Source: a virus. From it: DNA of 20,728 bases. A program made the position numbers and the translations under genes. The notes under the pieces are model-generated. The model saw only the letters and a list, made by a program, of their open reading frames with translations. It had not been told where the DNA came from and searched no databases. Below, in pieces: positions 7,287-14,192 of this stretch. The stretch lies in the IMG/VR virus record IMGVR_UViG_3300045922_000924, positions 1-20,728 of that record. The stretch is one strand, 5' to 3'. Within the stretch, counting starts at the first letter, position 1. Each line of letters opens with the position of its first letter.

Positions 7287-8546
7287 TTACAAATAATCGG
7301 AGACGTATATGTGAAGACCCTTTTTCCTTAAAAAAGTTTCGATTGTTGTCAACAAGTTTCTTTCTTCGCCTGATAAGTTACCGTTTTTTTGTTTTAATTC
7401 TCTATAATAATCGAGAATGGTTTGTAGGTCATTTTTTTCGATGTTTAGCGTAGAAAGAATTCGCGATCGTTCGTTCTTTGGTGTTTTTGTTTGGTTCTTT
7501 GTTTCTTGCGAAACAGCTTGTTGTTTATCTACTTGTGGTTCTACTTGTGGTTCTACTTGTGGTTCTACTTGTGGTTCTACTTGTGGTTCTACTTGTGGTT
7601 CAGACTTTTTCGAAAATTCAAAATCGAGAGGTTCCAATTCTTTTGTAGTTCTCTTTTCCATTTCAAACTTTTCAGCTGGTACTTCTGAAATTTCTGGTTT
7701 TTTACTTATTGCTTCTGAAGGTTCAGAATTTAGTGGTTTTAAGTTTTCGACAGATATATTTGCGTGCTTAACATTGTTATCTTTTTGATTAAACAAAAGC
7801 TCTGGCTTTTTGTTTCTTTGTTCCAAAGCAATGTTCAGAGCAAGCGTTAACGAAACAGCCAATGGATCAAAAGCAAAAATAATTAATAAAATTAAATATT
7901 TTGTTGCATCGTCTGTACTTAAATTAAGAGACTTTGCAATGTAAATAATTGGACCTACATGTGCTTCTTTTTCAATTTGTTTTTGTTTTAGTTGAAGAAT
8001 TTCATTATCCAATTCACCAATTCGTAGTGTTATTTGCTTTTGTTCTTCTTTGTATTGTGATACTAAACTTTCACGACTTCTGCGTGTTTCTCTTAAGGCA
8101 CGGACAGCATTAACATCAATCTTGTCACCATTTTGAAGAGTGTTTATGGTTGGACCGCTAGCAAGCAAATCATCAATTTGTTTTTTCCGTTCCAAAGCTC
8201 TTACTTTTTCTTCTTCATATAATGTTAATTGAGAGGCGATTTGTTGAAGAGGCAACACATCTTGTTGATATCCTGAACTTAAAAAACCAAAAATACCTGT
8301 AGATGTAATTAACATTAAAACAAGAATGCAGACGAACAAATACGACTTTAACAATAAATTTGTTTGTTTCCAATAACGATATAGGTATGATGCTGCAACA
8401 AGTTTCCCAGCTTCAAGAGCACCGCCCATAATTACAACAGACCAAAAAACACCGGCAAACGTATTTGCTAAACCAAAAACACTAAAGAATGCTGCTGAAC
8501 CGGCAATAGCAAACGCCGAGAGTCCTAATATTAAAATAAAAATCAT
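7287..8546 (-). CDS. Phage membrane protein with coiled coil and PQVE repeat
   Basis: This 419-aa protein has three hydrophobic helices near the N-terminus (about residues 2-24, 30-52 and 68-90), a long charged coiled-coil stretch (about 105-195, LERKKQIDDLL ... QITLRIGELDNEILQLKQKQ), a fourth helix at about 217-240 (YLILLIIFAFDPLAVSLTLA) and a ~180-residue soluble tail. The tail has six EPQV repeats and ends in a basic/helical segment. The motif GGALEAGKLVAASYLYRYW between helices 2 and 3 is one I recall from membrane proteins of T4-like aquatic phages, function unknown. The layout suggests an inner-membrane protein with a periplasmic or cytoplasmic coiled-coil loop, but topology and role are inference. 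A weak GAAGAGA precedes the ATG, 16 bases after the GroES-like gene. Confidence 0.85.
   Translation of the reverse strand: MIFILILGLSAFAIAGSAAFFSVFGLANTFAGVFWSVVIMGGALEAGKLVAASYLYRYWKQTNLLLKSYLFVCILVLMLITSTGIFGFLSSGYQQDVLPLQQIASQLTLYEEEKVRALERKKQIDDLLASGPTINTLQNGDKIDVNAVRALRETRRSRESLVSQYKEEQKQITLRIGELDNEILQLKQKQIEKEAHVGPIIYIAKSLNLSTDDATKYLILLIIFAFDPLAVSLTLALNIALEQRNKKPELLFNQKDNNVKHANISVENLKPLNSEPSEAISKKPEISEVPAEKFEMEKRTTKELEPLDFEFSKKSEPQVEPQVEPQVEPQVEPQVEPQVDKQQAVSQETKNQTKTPKNERSRILSTLNIEKNDLQTILDYYRELKQKNGNLSGEERNLLTTIETFLRKKGLHIYVSDYL
7531..7602 (-). repeat. Six 12-base tandem repeats encoding EPQV
   Basis: Six consecutive 12-base units (plus strand acttgtggttct, the last ending in a instead of t) encode (EPQV)6 in the tail of the membrane protein. 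The first five are identical. Slippage would add or remove four residues without a frameshift, so length variation between relatives is expected. Confidence 0.95.
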
Positions 8547-8562
8547 TTATTTTCTCTTCAAA

Positions 8563-8868
8563 TTATTCTGGAAGTTTATATCCCAAAACTTGATTTTGAT
8601 CGGTGCGCCAGAAGGTTTGGCCGTCAAATCTTGATCCTTTTGTCCAACGAAGAGGTGCTATCAATACTTCACAACCCTCTTGTTTGAGAACTTCATCGCA
8701 TTCAGGGCCGGCAGAAATTACTTTAGCCCACCTTGCTTCTTTTGCGCTGCTGTCGTAATGTCCAGGAAGTATGAATCCTGAAGAAGTTTTGGAGATGAAT
8801 TGTCCTTTACTATCAATATCATCAACAAATTGAAATATAATATGGTTTCTAATTGCACGCAATTTCAT
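8563..8868 (-). CDS. GroES-like co-chaperonin (gp31-type)
   Basis: This 101-aa protein has the size and layout of a GroES-fold co-chaperonin, which caps the GroEL chamber during folding; T4 supplies gp31 for its major capsid protein. Visible features are the first beta strand MKLRAIRNHIIFQFV, a mobile-loop-like region at about 16-36 (DDIDSKGQF...SSGFILPG) equivalent to the GroES loop that contacts GroEL, a WAKVISAGPE strand matching the GroES EVLAVGxG segment, and a C-terminal ...NQVLGYKLPE matching the end strand. A GCEVLIAPLRW segment corresponds to the GroES VGDxVIF region. An AAGGAAA ribosome site precedes the ATG. Sequence identity to GroES is low, so the family call is good but the functional claim is inferred. 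Confidence 0.8.
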   Translation of the reverse strand: MKLRAIRNHIIFQFVDDIDSKGQFISKTSSGFILPGHYDSSAKEARWAKVISAGPECDEVLKQEGCEVLIAPLRWTKGSRFDGQTFWRTDQNQVLGYKLPE

Positions 8869-8869
8869 A

Positions 8870-9154
8870 TTAATTTTCCTTATGTTTTTTGGGTTTTGTT
8901 GGTTTTTCTTCGACGGTTGGTTCGCTTACAGTATCATTAGTTTCCAACACTGTTGGTTCTACAGACACATCGGGAAGTTCAACCATAATTTTTTCAGGGT
9001 TAATCTTTTTTAATCTTCTTTGAAATTTTTTATCGATAAAATTTTCTCTTGTTTTAACTTCTGTTTCAGGGGGCTTTTTTGCGATTTGTTGTTTGATACG
9101 CAAAAGATCAAAATCAATTAATTCGCCCCTTGCTGTTCTAACTTTATTAGGCAT
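8870..9154 (-). CDS. Small basic protein of unknown function
   Basis: This 94-aa protein has a compact N-terminus (KVRTARGELIDFDLLRIKQQ), a basic helix (FIDKKFQRRLKKINPEK) and a low-complexity tail alternating Glu/Pro/Thr with a lysine-rich end (KPTKPKKHKEN). I recall proteins starting with a similar RTARGE-DFDLL-IKQQIA segment in T4-like aquatic phages, without known function. A strong TATAGGAGA ribosome site precedes the ATG, and only one base separates its stop from the GroES-like start, so the two are co-translated. The tail is probably disordered. No enzymatic motif is visible. Confidence 0.8.
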   Translation of the reverse strand: MPNKVRTARGELIDFDLLRIKQQIAKKPPETEVKTRENFIDKKFQRRLKKINPEKIMVELPDVSVEPTVLETNDTVSEPTVEEKPTKPKKHKEN

Positions 9155-9244
9155 TATTTTTCTCCTATACTCATTTTTGTTAGAGTATTATTTAGTTAAT
9201 TGCTGGACGTCTAAAGAACATTGGATTTTCTTCCGACAAATGTA

Positions 9245-9796
9245 TTATTTAATAAAATCATTTATGTCAAAATTGTATGCATAGCTATCAACATCGTGCA
9301 GGCCAATTACATATAACACATATGAAGAAACTGATGAACCACGACCTACACCCCAGACAATATTTTTTTCTATTAAAGTATTTATTATAAAAATAATCGT
9401 TTGTAACACTGGAAACAAATGTTTTTTGTGGTATAACACAAGTTCTTTTGCTAATCTGGTTTCACGACCAAGAGTTTCTTCGCTTGATAAATTTTCAATA
9501 ATTTTGGTGTGTTTTGTTGCAACATACTCAATTACATTAATATTTTTATATTCTTCTGGTATTATCCATTGTTTTTTTGGGATTTCACAACTATTTTTTA
9601 CTAAAAGTTGTTTTTTGTTATCAACATTTTTGTTGTAACGAAGCGTTTCTTCATTGTGATAGTTAACATATTTAATATCATATAATGATATTAAACTATC
9701 AATTTCTGATGGATCAAATGATGATATTCCATCAAACCACAACGTTCTGTCCGCTAATTTTGTATTAAGTGAATGAACTTTTGTATGGTTTTCCAT
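9245..9796 (-). CDS. DNA polymerase III alpha-like fragment protein
   Basis: This ~183-aa protein ends with GVGRGSSVSSYVLYVIGLHDVDSYAYNFDINDFIK, closely following the GxGRGSAAGSLVAYxLGITxIDPLxYxLxFERFL motif of bacterial replicative polymerase (DnaE/PolC) palms. It stops just before the place where the catalytic PDxDxD aspartates would come, so it cannot be a polymerase by itself. The upstream half has a polymerase-like PEEYKN segment and a helical LAKELVLYHKKHLFPVLQTI region. I chose ATG 9796 because the longer ORF (from 9850) overlaps the upstream gene by 86 rather than 32 bases; ribosome signals do not settle it. I recall similar short DnaE-like proteins in T4-like aquatic phages. A regulatory or DNA-binding role is possible; none is shown. 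Confidence 0.75.
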   Translation of the reverse strand: MENHTKVHSLNTKLADRTLWFDGISSFDPSEIDSLISLYDIKYVNYHNEETLRYNKNVDNKKQLLVKNSCEIPKKQWIIPEEYKNINVIEYVATKHTKIIENLSSEETLGRETRLAKELVLYHKKHLFPVLQTIIFIINTLIEKNIVWGVGRGSSVSSYVLYVIGLHDVDSYAYNFDINDFIK

Positions 9797-10118
9797 CTGT
9801 TGTATCCACAGCAGGTGTTTTTGCAGGTATTCCTGAATCTGGAGACCCAAACAAAGGATTAATAGTAGACGGACTTGGTTGTGGTGGAACAGGAAGATTT
9901 GATGGTGGAAGAGGGAAATTGTTCGGTTCCATCATACTTCTCTGTACTGGTCTTGGCTGTTGCGGTAATGTATTCTGTGTTTCGGTTATGCTATCAATTT
10001 TTTCACGAATACGTTTCCATTGTGTGGGGGAAGGTGTCCAGTTTTCATCCTGCATTTCTTCAACGCCCTCTAACCACATCTTGAAATCTTTAATTGTTAT
10101 TTGTTTATCGTTTGCCAT
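9765..10118 (-). CDS. Unknown protein with proline-rich tail
   Basis: This 117-aa protein has a charged, aromatic N-terminal half (DKQITIKDFKMWLEGVEEMQ, then WTPSPTQWKRIREKID) that looks folded and helical, and a proline-rich C-terminal half (PLPPSNLPVPPQPSPSTI) that is probably disordered. The N-terminal pattern is one I recall from conserved unknown proteins of T4-like aquatic phages. A CAGGAAC ribosome site lies ahead of the ATG. Its end overlaps the DnaE-like gene and its start lies 2 bases from the preceding gene, so it belongs to the same transcription unit. Tryptophan-containing helices plus a flexible tail suggest a protein-interaction role, which is inference. Confidence 0.8.
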   Translation of the reverse strand: MANDKQITIKDFKMWLEGVEEMQDENWTPSPTQWKRIREKIDSITETQNTLPQQPRPVQRSMMEPNNFPLPPSNLPVPPQPSPSTINPLFGSPDSGIPAKTPAVDTTDGKPYKSSFT

Positions 10119-10120
10119 TT

Positions 10121-10612
10121 TTATGTTCCTGTAATGTCACTAACAATCATATTTCTTAAATACTTATTATAACTATCAGACGGGGATATGTTTACCCACG
10201 AGTCACTAGATATTGGATGACATAACATTTGAAATTTATTTAAAGAAGGGGAAATGTGTTTATATTCTGGAAAATAATTTGTTACGGAAATTGGTGCTCC
10301 AGCATGGGAACCTTTTTTTGGTCCATATATAAAAGCTGTGAATTCCATTCCTAAAATTTCTTTTATTTCAGCAACATCAAGTTGAGATGTTTCTTTATCA
10401 TAAATTAAAATATTCCAATGTGAAGGAACAACAAAACGATAACCAAGAATTTCTATTTCAATTCCTGGACATATTGTTTCTTCAATCACTGAAAGAGGTG
10501 ATAAAGTAAAGTCCATCATAGTAAAATCAAGAACCCAAATGTGGGTCGTTACTATTGGAGTATTTACGCTATCAATTATGATTGGTTGTGAGTTTTCGTC
10601 AAAAATTAACAT
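10121..10612 (-). CDS. Conserved-looking phage protein of unknown function
   Basis: This 163-aa protein is predominantly beta: THIWVLDFTMMDFTLSPLSV, then IEIEILGYRFVVPSHWNILIY and TAFIYGPKKG, ending with LNKFQMLCHPISSDSWVNISPSD and NKYLRNM. The VPSHWNILIYDKETSQLD and HP...WVNISP segments are ones I recall from unnamed proteins of T4-like aquatic phages. No catalytic motif, signal peptide or membrane segment is visible. No clear Shine-Dalgarno precedes the ATG. It is followed two bases later by the proline-rich-tail gene and preceded by uvsW with a 29-base gap. Its place beside recombination genes could mean a DNA-metabolism role but does not prove one. Confidence 0.8.
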   Translation of the reverse strand: MLIFDENSQPIIIDSVNTPIVTTHIWVLDFTMMDFTLSPLSVIEETICPGIEIEILGYRFVVPSHWNILIYDKETSQLDVAEIKEILGMEFTAFIYGPKKGSHAGAPISVTNYFPEYKHISPSLNKFQMLCHPISSDSWVNISPSDSYNKYLRNMIVSDITGT

Positions 10613-10641
10613 ATTGTAGTTATTTTAAATAATAATGTATT

Positions 10642-12168
10642 TTATACAATTTCTTTTAATTGTTCAACGTATTTTATTTTGTGTTTTTTATACGGATAAT
10701 TTGCTTCTTTATAATATTTTATTCGTTCTGTAGTATGTCGTTTACTATACTTCATATCGCTACTAACATCTATAATATTGACAAAATCTTTATCTTCCGC
10801 TTTTCTTAAACCTCTTCCTACCGCTTGAATTACTCGGATAAATGATTTGCCAACATCAATCAATATTAAATTAAAAATACGACGAATGTTTAATCCTGTT
10901 CCTGCAATATGAACAGTTGCAATAACAACAAGATTATCATTGTCTTTAAATAAATCATACACATACTGACGCTGTTTTGTATCTTTTACGTCTTGACCGT
11001 TAATAAAAACCGAATTATTGATATATTTTGCTAGTTTTCTTCCAAAAGAAATACTATCAACAAGACACAATGTATTTCCTTTTTTGTTATCTCTCTTTTC
11101 CTCAATCATATTTGCTATCCAACGAATTCGTTTATCTTGTTTTTGCAAATATGATTTTTCAGCGGAAAAATCAGGAAAATATTGTTCTTTAAACTCTTCA
11201 TAAGAAATTGGATCACCAACACATTCATCTAAAAATTGTCGATAATCTTTTTCGAGATTTTCTTCGAGCTGTAAGATATCGATTTGAAGGTTAGCAAGAA
11301 CACCTTGATTAATTAAGTGATCTGCATTTACAGAATAACGTACAGGACCTACAGCAACTTTTACAGCAAGTTCATCCGTTTTTTCTTTTGGCATCGTTCC
11401 TGTGAAACCAAACCTTAAAGGAATATTAGCAGCGTGGTTTGTTAATATTTGACCAAGAACGTTCCCTTTCAACCCGTGACACTCGTCAACAATTACCATT
11501 TGAAAGTGTGCCACAAGACTTGGATTATTTTTTAATGCTTGCCAAGTTGATACAACATGTTTATGTTCTATTGTTTTGTATGCTCCACTATATTCGCCTG
11601 TGTCAAGTTTGCAATTGATATATTCATTTTTTGTTTGTTTAATTAAGTCTTGGTTTGGTACGATTGTAAGCGAACGGATATTATATTTGTCGTATGCTTT
11701 TACGAGAGCAGAAGTCATTAATGTTTTACCGCTTCCTGTAGAAGCAACAACAACACCGTGACCTGCTTCAATTAAGCTATTGACAGCATCCACTTGGTGC
11801 GGTTTAAGAATGATTGGTTGCTGTGTATCTAAATGTAAAATGTCTGAAAAAATATTTTCATTAATTTTTTCAGGCAAAGGAACCTCTGTCTTTCTGTTAT
11901 CTTCAAGACGAATTTTATATCCAAGTTTTGATATTTTTGGTAAAATTTCTTCTGCAAGATACAGATAAGTTTTTCCCGAATTTGAATTTTTTGCTGTACG
12001 TTGAAAAAAACGTATTTTTCCATCCCAACGTCCAAGCTTAAATTTTGGGTTAAAAAAATAATTGGGAGCATACAGTCCATACATATCATAAAACATTTCA
12101 ATATGTTCAGATTTAAGACCGATCACTGCCATAAACACTTCATCTAAAATCCTTACAGTTACTTTCAT
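10642..12168 (-). CDS. uvsW: UvsW RNA-DNA and DNA helicase
   Basis: This 508-aa superfamily 2 helicase matches T4 UvsW (about 500 aa), which drives branch migration, unwinds R-loops and helps switch T4 from origin- to recombination-dependent replication. The N-terminal UvsW domain is recognisable (YFFNPKFKLGRWDGKIRFF, residues 37-55; T4 has FNPRFRYGNWDGRIRL). Helicase motifs run in order: Q/motif I region LKPHQVDAV and Walker A STGSGKT at 143-149, motif II VDECH at 227-231, motif III GFTGT at 254-258, and motif VI QAVGRGLRK at 448-456. All catalytic residues are present. It starts 3 bases after uvsY, as a recombination cassette. The ribosome site is weak, which suggests coupling to uvsY translation. 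Confidence 0.95.
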   Translation of the reverse strand: MKVTVRILDEVFMAVIGLKSEHIEMFYDMYGLYAPNYFFNPKFKLGRWDGKIRFFQRTAKNSNSGKTYLYLAEEILPKISKLGYKIRLEDNRKTEVPLPEKINENIFSDILHLDTQQPIILKPHQVDAVNSLIEAGHGVVVASTGSGKTLMTSALVKAYDKYNIRSLTIVPNQDLIKQTKNEYINCKLDTGEYSGAYKTIEHKHVVSTWQALKNNPSLVAHFQMVIVDECHGLKGNVLGQILTNHAANIPLRFGFTGTMPKEKTDELAVKVAVGPVRYSVNADHLINQGVLANLQIDILQLEENLEKDYRQFLDECVGDPISYEEFKEQYFPDFSAEKSYLQKQDKRIRWIANMIEEKRDNKKGNTLCLVDSISFGRKLAKYINNSVFINGQDVKDTKQRQYVYDLFKDNDNLVVIATVHIAGTGLNIRRIFNLILIDVGKSFIRVIQAVGRGLRKAEDKDFVNIIDVSSDMKYSKRHTTERIKYYKEANYPYKKHKIKYVEQLKEIV

Positions 12169-12171
12169 GTT

Positions 12172-12630
12172 TTAAATTACTCGATCTTGTATGTTATTAA
12201 CAAAATGTTCAGTCATATTTCTTAATGTATATCCTCTTGTTTGAAAACAATCACACACACTTCTATATAAGTTTACTACATGTTCTATTTCAATTACGAG
12301 TTCGTGAATTGCAAGGTATGAAGGTTCCGAATCAATATAACTATCTCTTAATCTATCACCAAGATCAAAACTATAGTTTTCTTTATATTTTCGTGCTAAC
12401 GTGCTGCGAATTTTATCTTCTTGCATTTTAGCAAACTTTAACAAAGTTTCGAGCTCAATTCTTTTTTGTTCATAGTAGAAAGGCCAAGCAACTTGTTCTC
12501 TGTCAATTTGTTGAAGTGTTTTGCCCTGAAATGTTAAGATTGCTTCTACTTCTTTAATTGAAGCACGATATTCATCCAATGTTAATAATAACTTCTCAGG
12601 ATTTTTGAAAAGATTGGCTGGCGAATCCAT
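12172..12630 (-). CDS. uvsY: UvsY recombination mediator
   Basis: This 152-aa protein resembles T4 UvsY (137 aa), the mediator that loads UvsX recombinase onto gp32-coated single-stranded DNA. It is almost wholly helical, with an aromatic/charged core (WPFYYEQKRIELETLLKFAK, IRSTLARKYKEN), an acidic middle, and the C-terminal LYRSVCDCFQTRGYTLRNMTE, matching the end of T4 UvsY (SRGFAIKHIQDM). I chose ATG 12630; the only longer form needs a TTG at 12669 and would overlap the upstream gene by 32 bases. No strong ribosome site is visible. The adjacent uvsW supports the call. UvsX itself is not in this window. Confidence 0.82.
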   Translation of the reverse strand: MDSPANLFKNPEKLLLTLDEYRASIKEVEAILTFQGKTLQQIDREQVAWPFYYEQKRIELETLLKFAKMQEDKIRSTLARKYKENYSFDLGDRLRDSYIDSEPSYLAIHELVIEIEHVVNLYRSVCDCFQTRGYTLRNMTEHFVNNIQDRVI

Positions 12631-12637
12631 AAGATTT

Positions 12638-13267
12638 TTATTGTTTAGTTTTGGTTTGTGTTGTTTCAAATAATGCTAACATTCGTAGTTGTTCAGGAGT
12701 TAGTTGTTCTCCCGTAAAAGTTGGTGTAAATATTTTAACTGAATTTGTCTCGGATGGTTTCTCTTCAATTAAATTCGCAAGTTGTGTTGTGATGTTGTTT
12801 ATATTATCTGTTGTATCCGTATTTGTTGTTTCTTGTTGAGACGGTTTAAGATATATGGTTGGTATACTCGTTTGAGTCTTTTGTTGGTTTTTTAGTCTTT
12901 CTGTTAAGTAAGCAAAAATAATTTCTTTTGGTGCAAAGCATAATGTTACTGGTATTACAATTTTAATTAGTCGTTGCACACTTACTATATCTTCATTATC
13001 TTCTGTGGGAGCAAGTTCTTGAAGAAAGTCTGGAACGTTATCGACGTCATGTGTTACCAGTGCGCTAATTAATAAAATTCCTTCCCTTAAGTCAACTGTA
13101 TACCATTCTGTTTTTTCAGATTGTGTGTTAAGGAATTCGGCTAGTATCGGAAAGAGATGTTCTTGTAGTACGTGTTTTATAACAGACGTTTGTCTATCGT
13201 ACTCGTGGTCTCTTAACAGAATCATTTCAACTAATAATTTTGTTTTGTCAAGTTGTTCTTTTTTCAT
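12638..13267 (-). CDS. Unknown protein upstream of uvsY
   Basis: This 209-aa protein has a helical N-terminal ~135 residues (LDKTKLLVEMILLRDHEYDR, VIKHVLQEHLFPILAEFL, IKIVIPVTLCFAPKEIIFAYLTERL), then a Thr/Asn/Gln-rich linker (ETTNTDTTDNINNITTQ) and a short ordered end (TGEQLTPEQLRMLALFETTQ). I do not recognise a family. Its ATG sits at the very edge of the RuvC-nuclease element: the AAGGA ribosome site ahead of it lies inside sequence that is duplicated at the right end of the window, so the element may have brought it. uvsY follows after 7 bases, so this gene is the promoter-proximal member of the uvsY-uvsW unit. Confidence 0.78.
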   Translation of the reverse strand: MKKEQLDKTKLLVEMILLRDHEYDRQTSVIKHVLQEHLFPILAEFLNTQSEKTEWYTVDLREGILLISALVTHDVDNVPDFLQELAPTEDNEDIVSVQRLIKIVIPVTLCFAPKEIIFAYLTERLKNQQKTQTSIPTIYLKPSQQETTNTDTTDNINNITTQLANLIEEKPSETNSVKIFTPTFTGEQLTPEQLRMLALFETTQTKTKQ

Positions 13268-13480
13268 ATAAAATAAATTTTCCTTATAAATTCATATAAG
13301 TAATACAAATCTATAGAACACCAACCAAACTAGCTGGTGACTGGAAAATTCTGAAAACCGACTCATCTGGAACCGGAACCCGATATTTCAATTTCGAGTT
13401 TTTGACCCAAGAATGTAGCTCTTTCCAAGTCTCTACCAAAGGTATCTTGGTTTCCTTCCATAGGTCCTCTAGATACGATA
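13267..13480 (-). repeat. Duplicated 3' end of RuvC nuclease element, copy 1
   Basis: This 214-base segment matches 20515-20728 with nine substitutions by my alignment (about 96% identity) and no gap. It covers the last ~56 codons of the nuclease gene, its stop and 44 bases of downstream non-coding DNA. The match ends abruptly next to the start codon of the following gene. The right copy runs off the window, so the true repeat is longer. Confidence 0.92.
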
Positions 13481-14018
13481 CTGCTGGTAGTTTTGGATAG
13501 AACTGTTTGTTCTTGAGTATCACAAGCCGGTAGCCTCGTTGTGCAATCTCAGTACTTGCGGCTATCGGGTCTGGTAATTCGGGATGCAGAATGTTTCCTA
13601 TGGTTGAGGAATATGCTGCATTGATTTCATATAACTTAAAGTATTTGGCTAGAATTGATATTAAAGTTGTTTTCTTCCATTGATTTTGTGTTAAGCGGTT
13701 GAAGTTCTTACCTATCCTTTTATCGCCTTGTTTAAATTTTAGCTTTTCAATGAACAGTTTATCAACCCGCAAATGTTGTAACCACTTACCTATTGCATGC
13801 CCAATTTCTCTTGTTTCATGTTCAAGTTTTGAAGCACTGGCATTTTTCCCAGTCAGTGATTTCAACGAGAACAGCTCAGTTTCAATCAACTCTGTTCCAT
13901 TAAAAACCGAGACGCCGATGTAGTTTGGATTCATATCAATGCCTGCATATCTATTCTTGATTGGCTTTGGAATCTTTCTGATTAAGAAATTTATATTGGT
14001 TATAATGTATTTATACAA
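13311..14018 (-). CDS. TnpB/Cas12-type RuvC nuclease, 5'-truncated
   Basis: This 235-aa product is a RuvC-fold nuclease domain of the TnpB/OrfB kind. RuvC-I is YAGIDMNPNYIGVSV (catalytic Asp), RuvC-II is KLFIEKLKFKQG (Glu) and RuvC-III is LPDPIAASTEIAQRG (Asp), so the D-E-D triad is intact. The C-x2-C zinc ribbon usual between RuvC-II and -III is missing; AYSSTIGN sits there instead. The upstream DNA-recognition domain of TnpB is absent: the frame opens only ~10 codons before the listed TTG, and no in-frame ATG precedes the RuvC-I Asp. It may be a decayed gene or a RuvC-only form, perhaps resolvase-like. Its 3' end is duplicated at the right edge of the window. Confidence 0.7.
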   Translation of the reverse strand: MYKYIITNINFLIRKIPKPIKNRYAGIDMNPNYIGVSVFNGTELIETELFSLKSLTGKNASASKLEHETREIGHAIGKWLQHLRVDKLFIEKLKFKQGDKRIGKNFNRLTQNQWKKTTLISILAKYFKLYEINAAYSSTIGNILHPELPDPIAASTEIAQRGYRLVILKNKQFYPKLPAVSYLEDLWKETKIPLVETWKELHSWVKNSKLKYRVPVPDESVFRIFQSPASLVGVL

Positions 14019-14080
14019 TTTCAGTTTTGCTTCTAATAATAGTATTTACTAAACTACCGCTTGTATTAACAACTTTTGAA

Positions 14081-14164
14081 TTAATAAAGCAAAGTTATAA
14101 CTTTACGATACTCAAAAACATTTGAATAGTCAAGCGTTTTGGTGTTAGCATTCGAACTTGTCAT
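14081..14164 (-). other. 27-codon ORF, possible N-terminal remnant of the nuclease gene
   Basis: An ATG-started frame encodes 27 residues including NTKTLDYSNVFEYRKVITLL and ends in TAA. It lies between prs and the truncated RuvC gene, in the same direction, and about 60 bases before that gene's open frame. It could be the surviving start of the nuclease gene separated by a deletion, or chance. The rest of 14019-14192 shows no gene; it contains a plus-strand AAACTACCGCTTG half-site at 14051-14063. Confidence 0.2.
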
Positions 14165-14192
14165 TTCCAGTAACAGCAATTCGCAGATTTTT

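Noticed and set aside
7531-7602. CRISPR-like array
   Set aside because: The 12-base units are directly adjacent without spacers and encode an in-frame protein repeat.
7417-7788. Plus-strand ORF with CGST repeats
   Set aside because: It is the antisense shadow of the EPQV repeat in the membrane protein gene.
9166-9188. ATACTC/GAGTAT hairpin before the 94-aa gene as a terminator
   Set aside because: Only six base pairs with no U-tract; likely chance in an A+T-rich leader.
9769-10134. Plus-strand 121-aa ORF
   Set aside because: It mirrors the proline-rich 117-aa gene; the glycine-rich product is what antisense of proline codons gives.
14008-14015. Minus-strand TATAAATA at the start of the truncated RuvC gene, as a late promoter
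   Set aside because: It lies inside the open frame, with no start codon with a ribosome site downstream before the RuvC-I motif; the 8-mer is expected several times by chance in this A+T-rich DNA.
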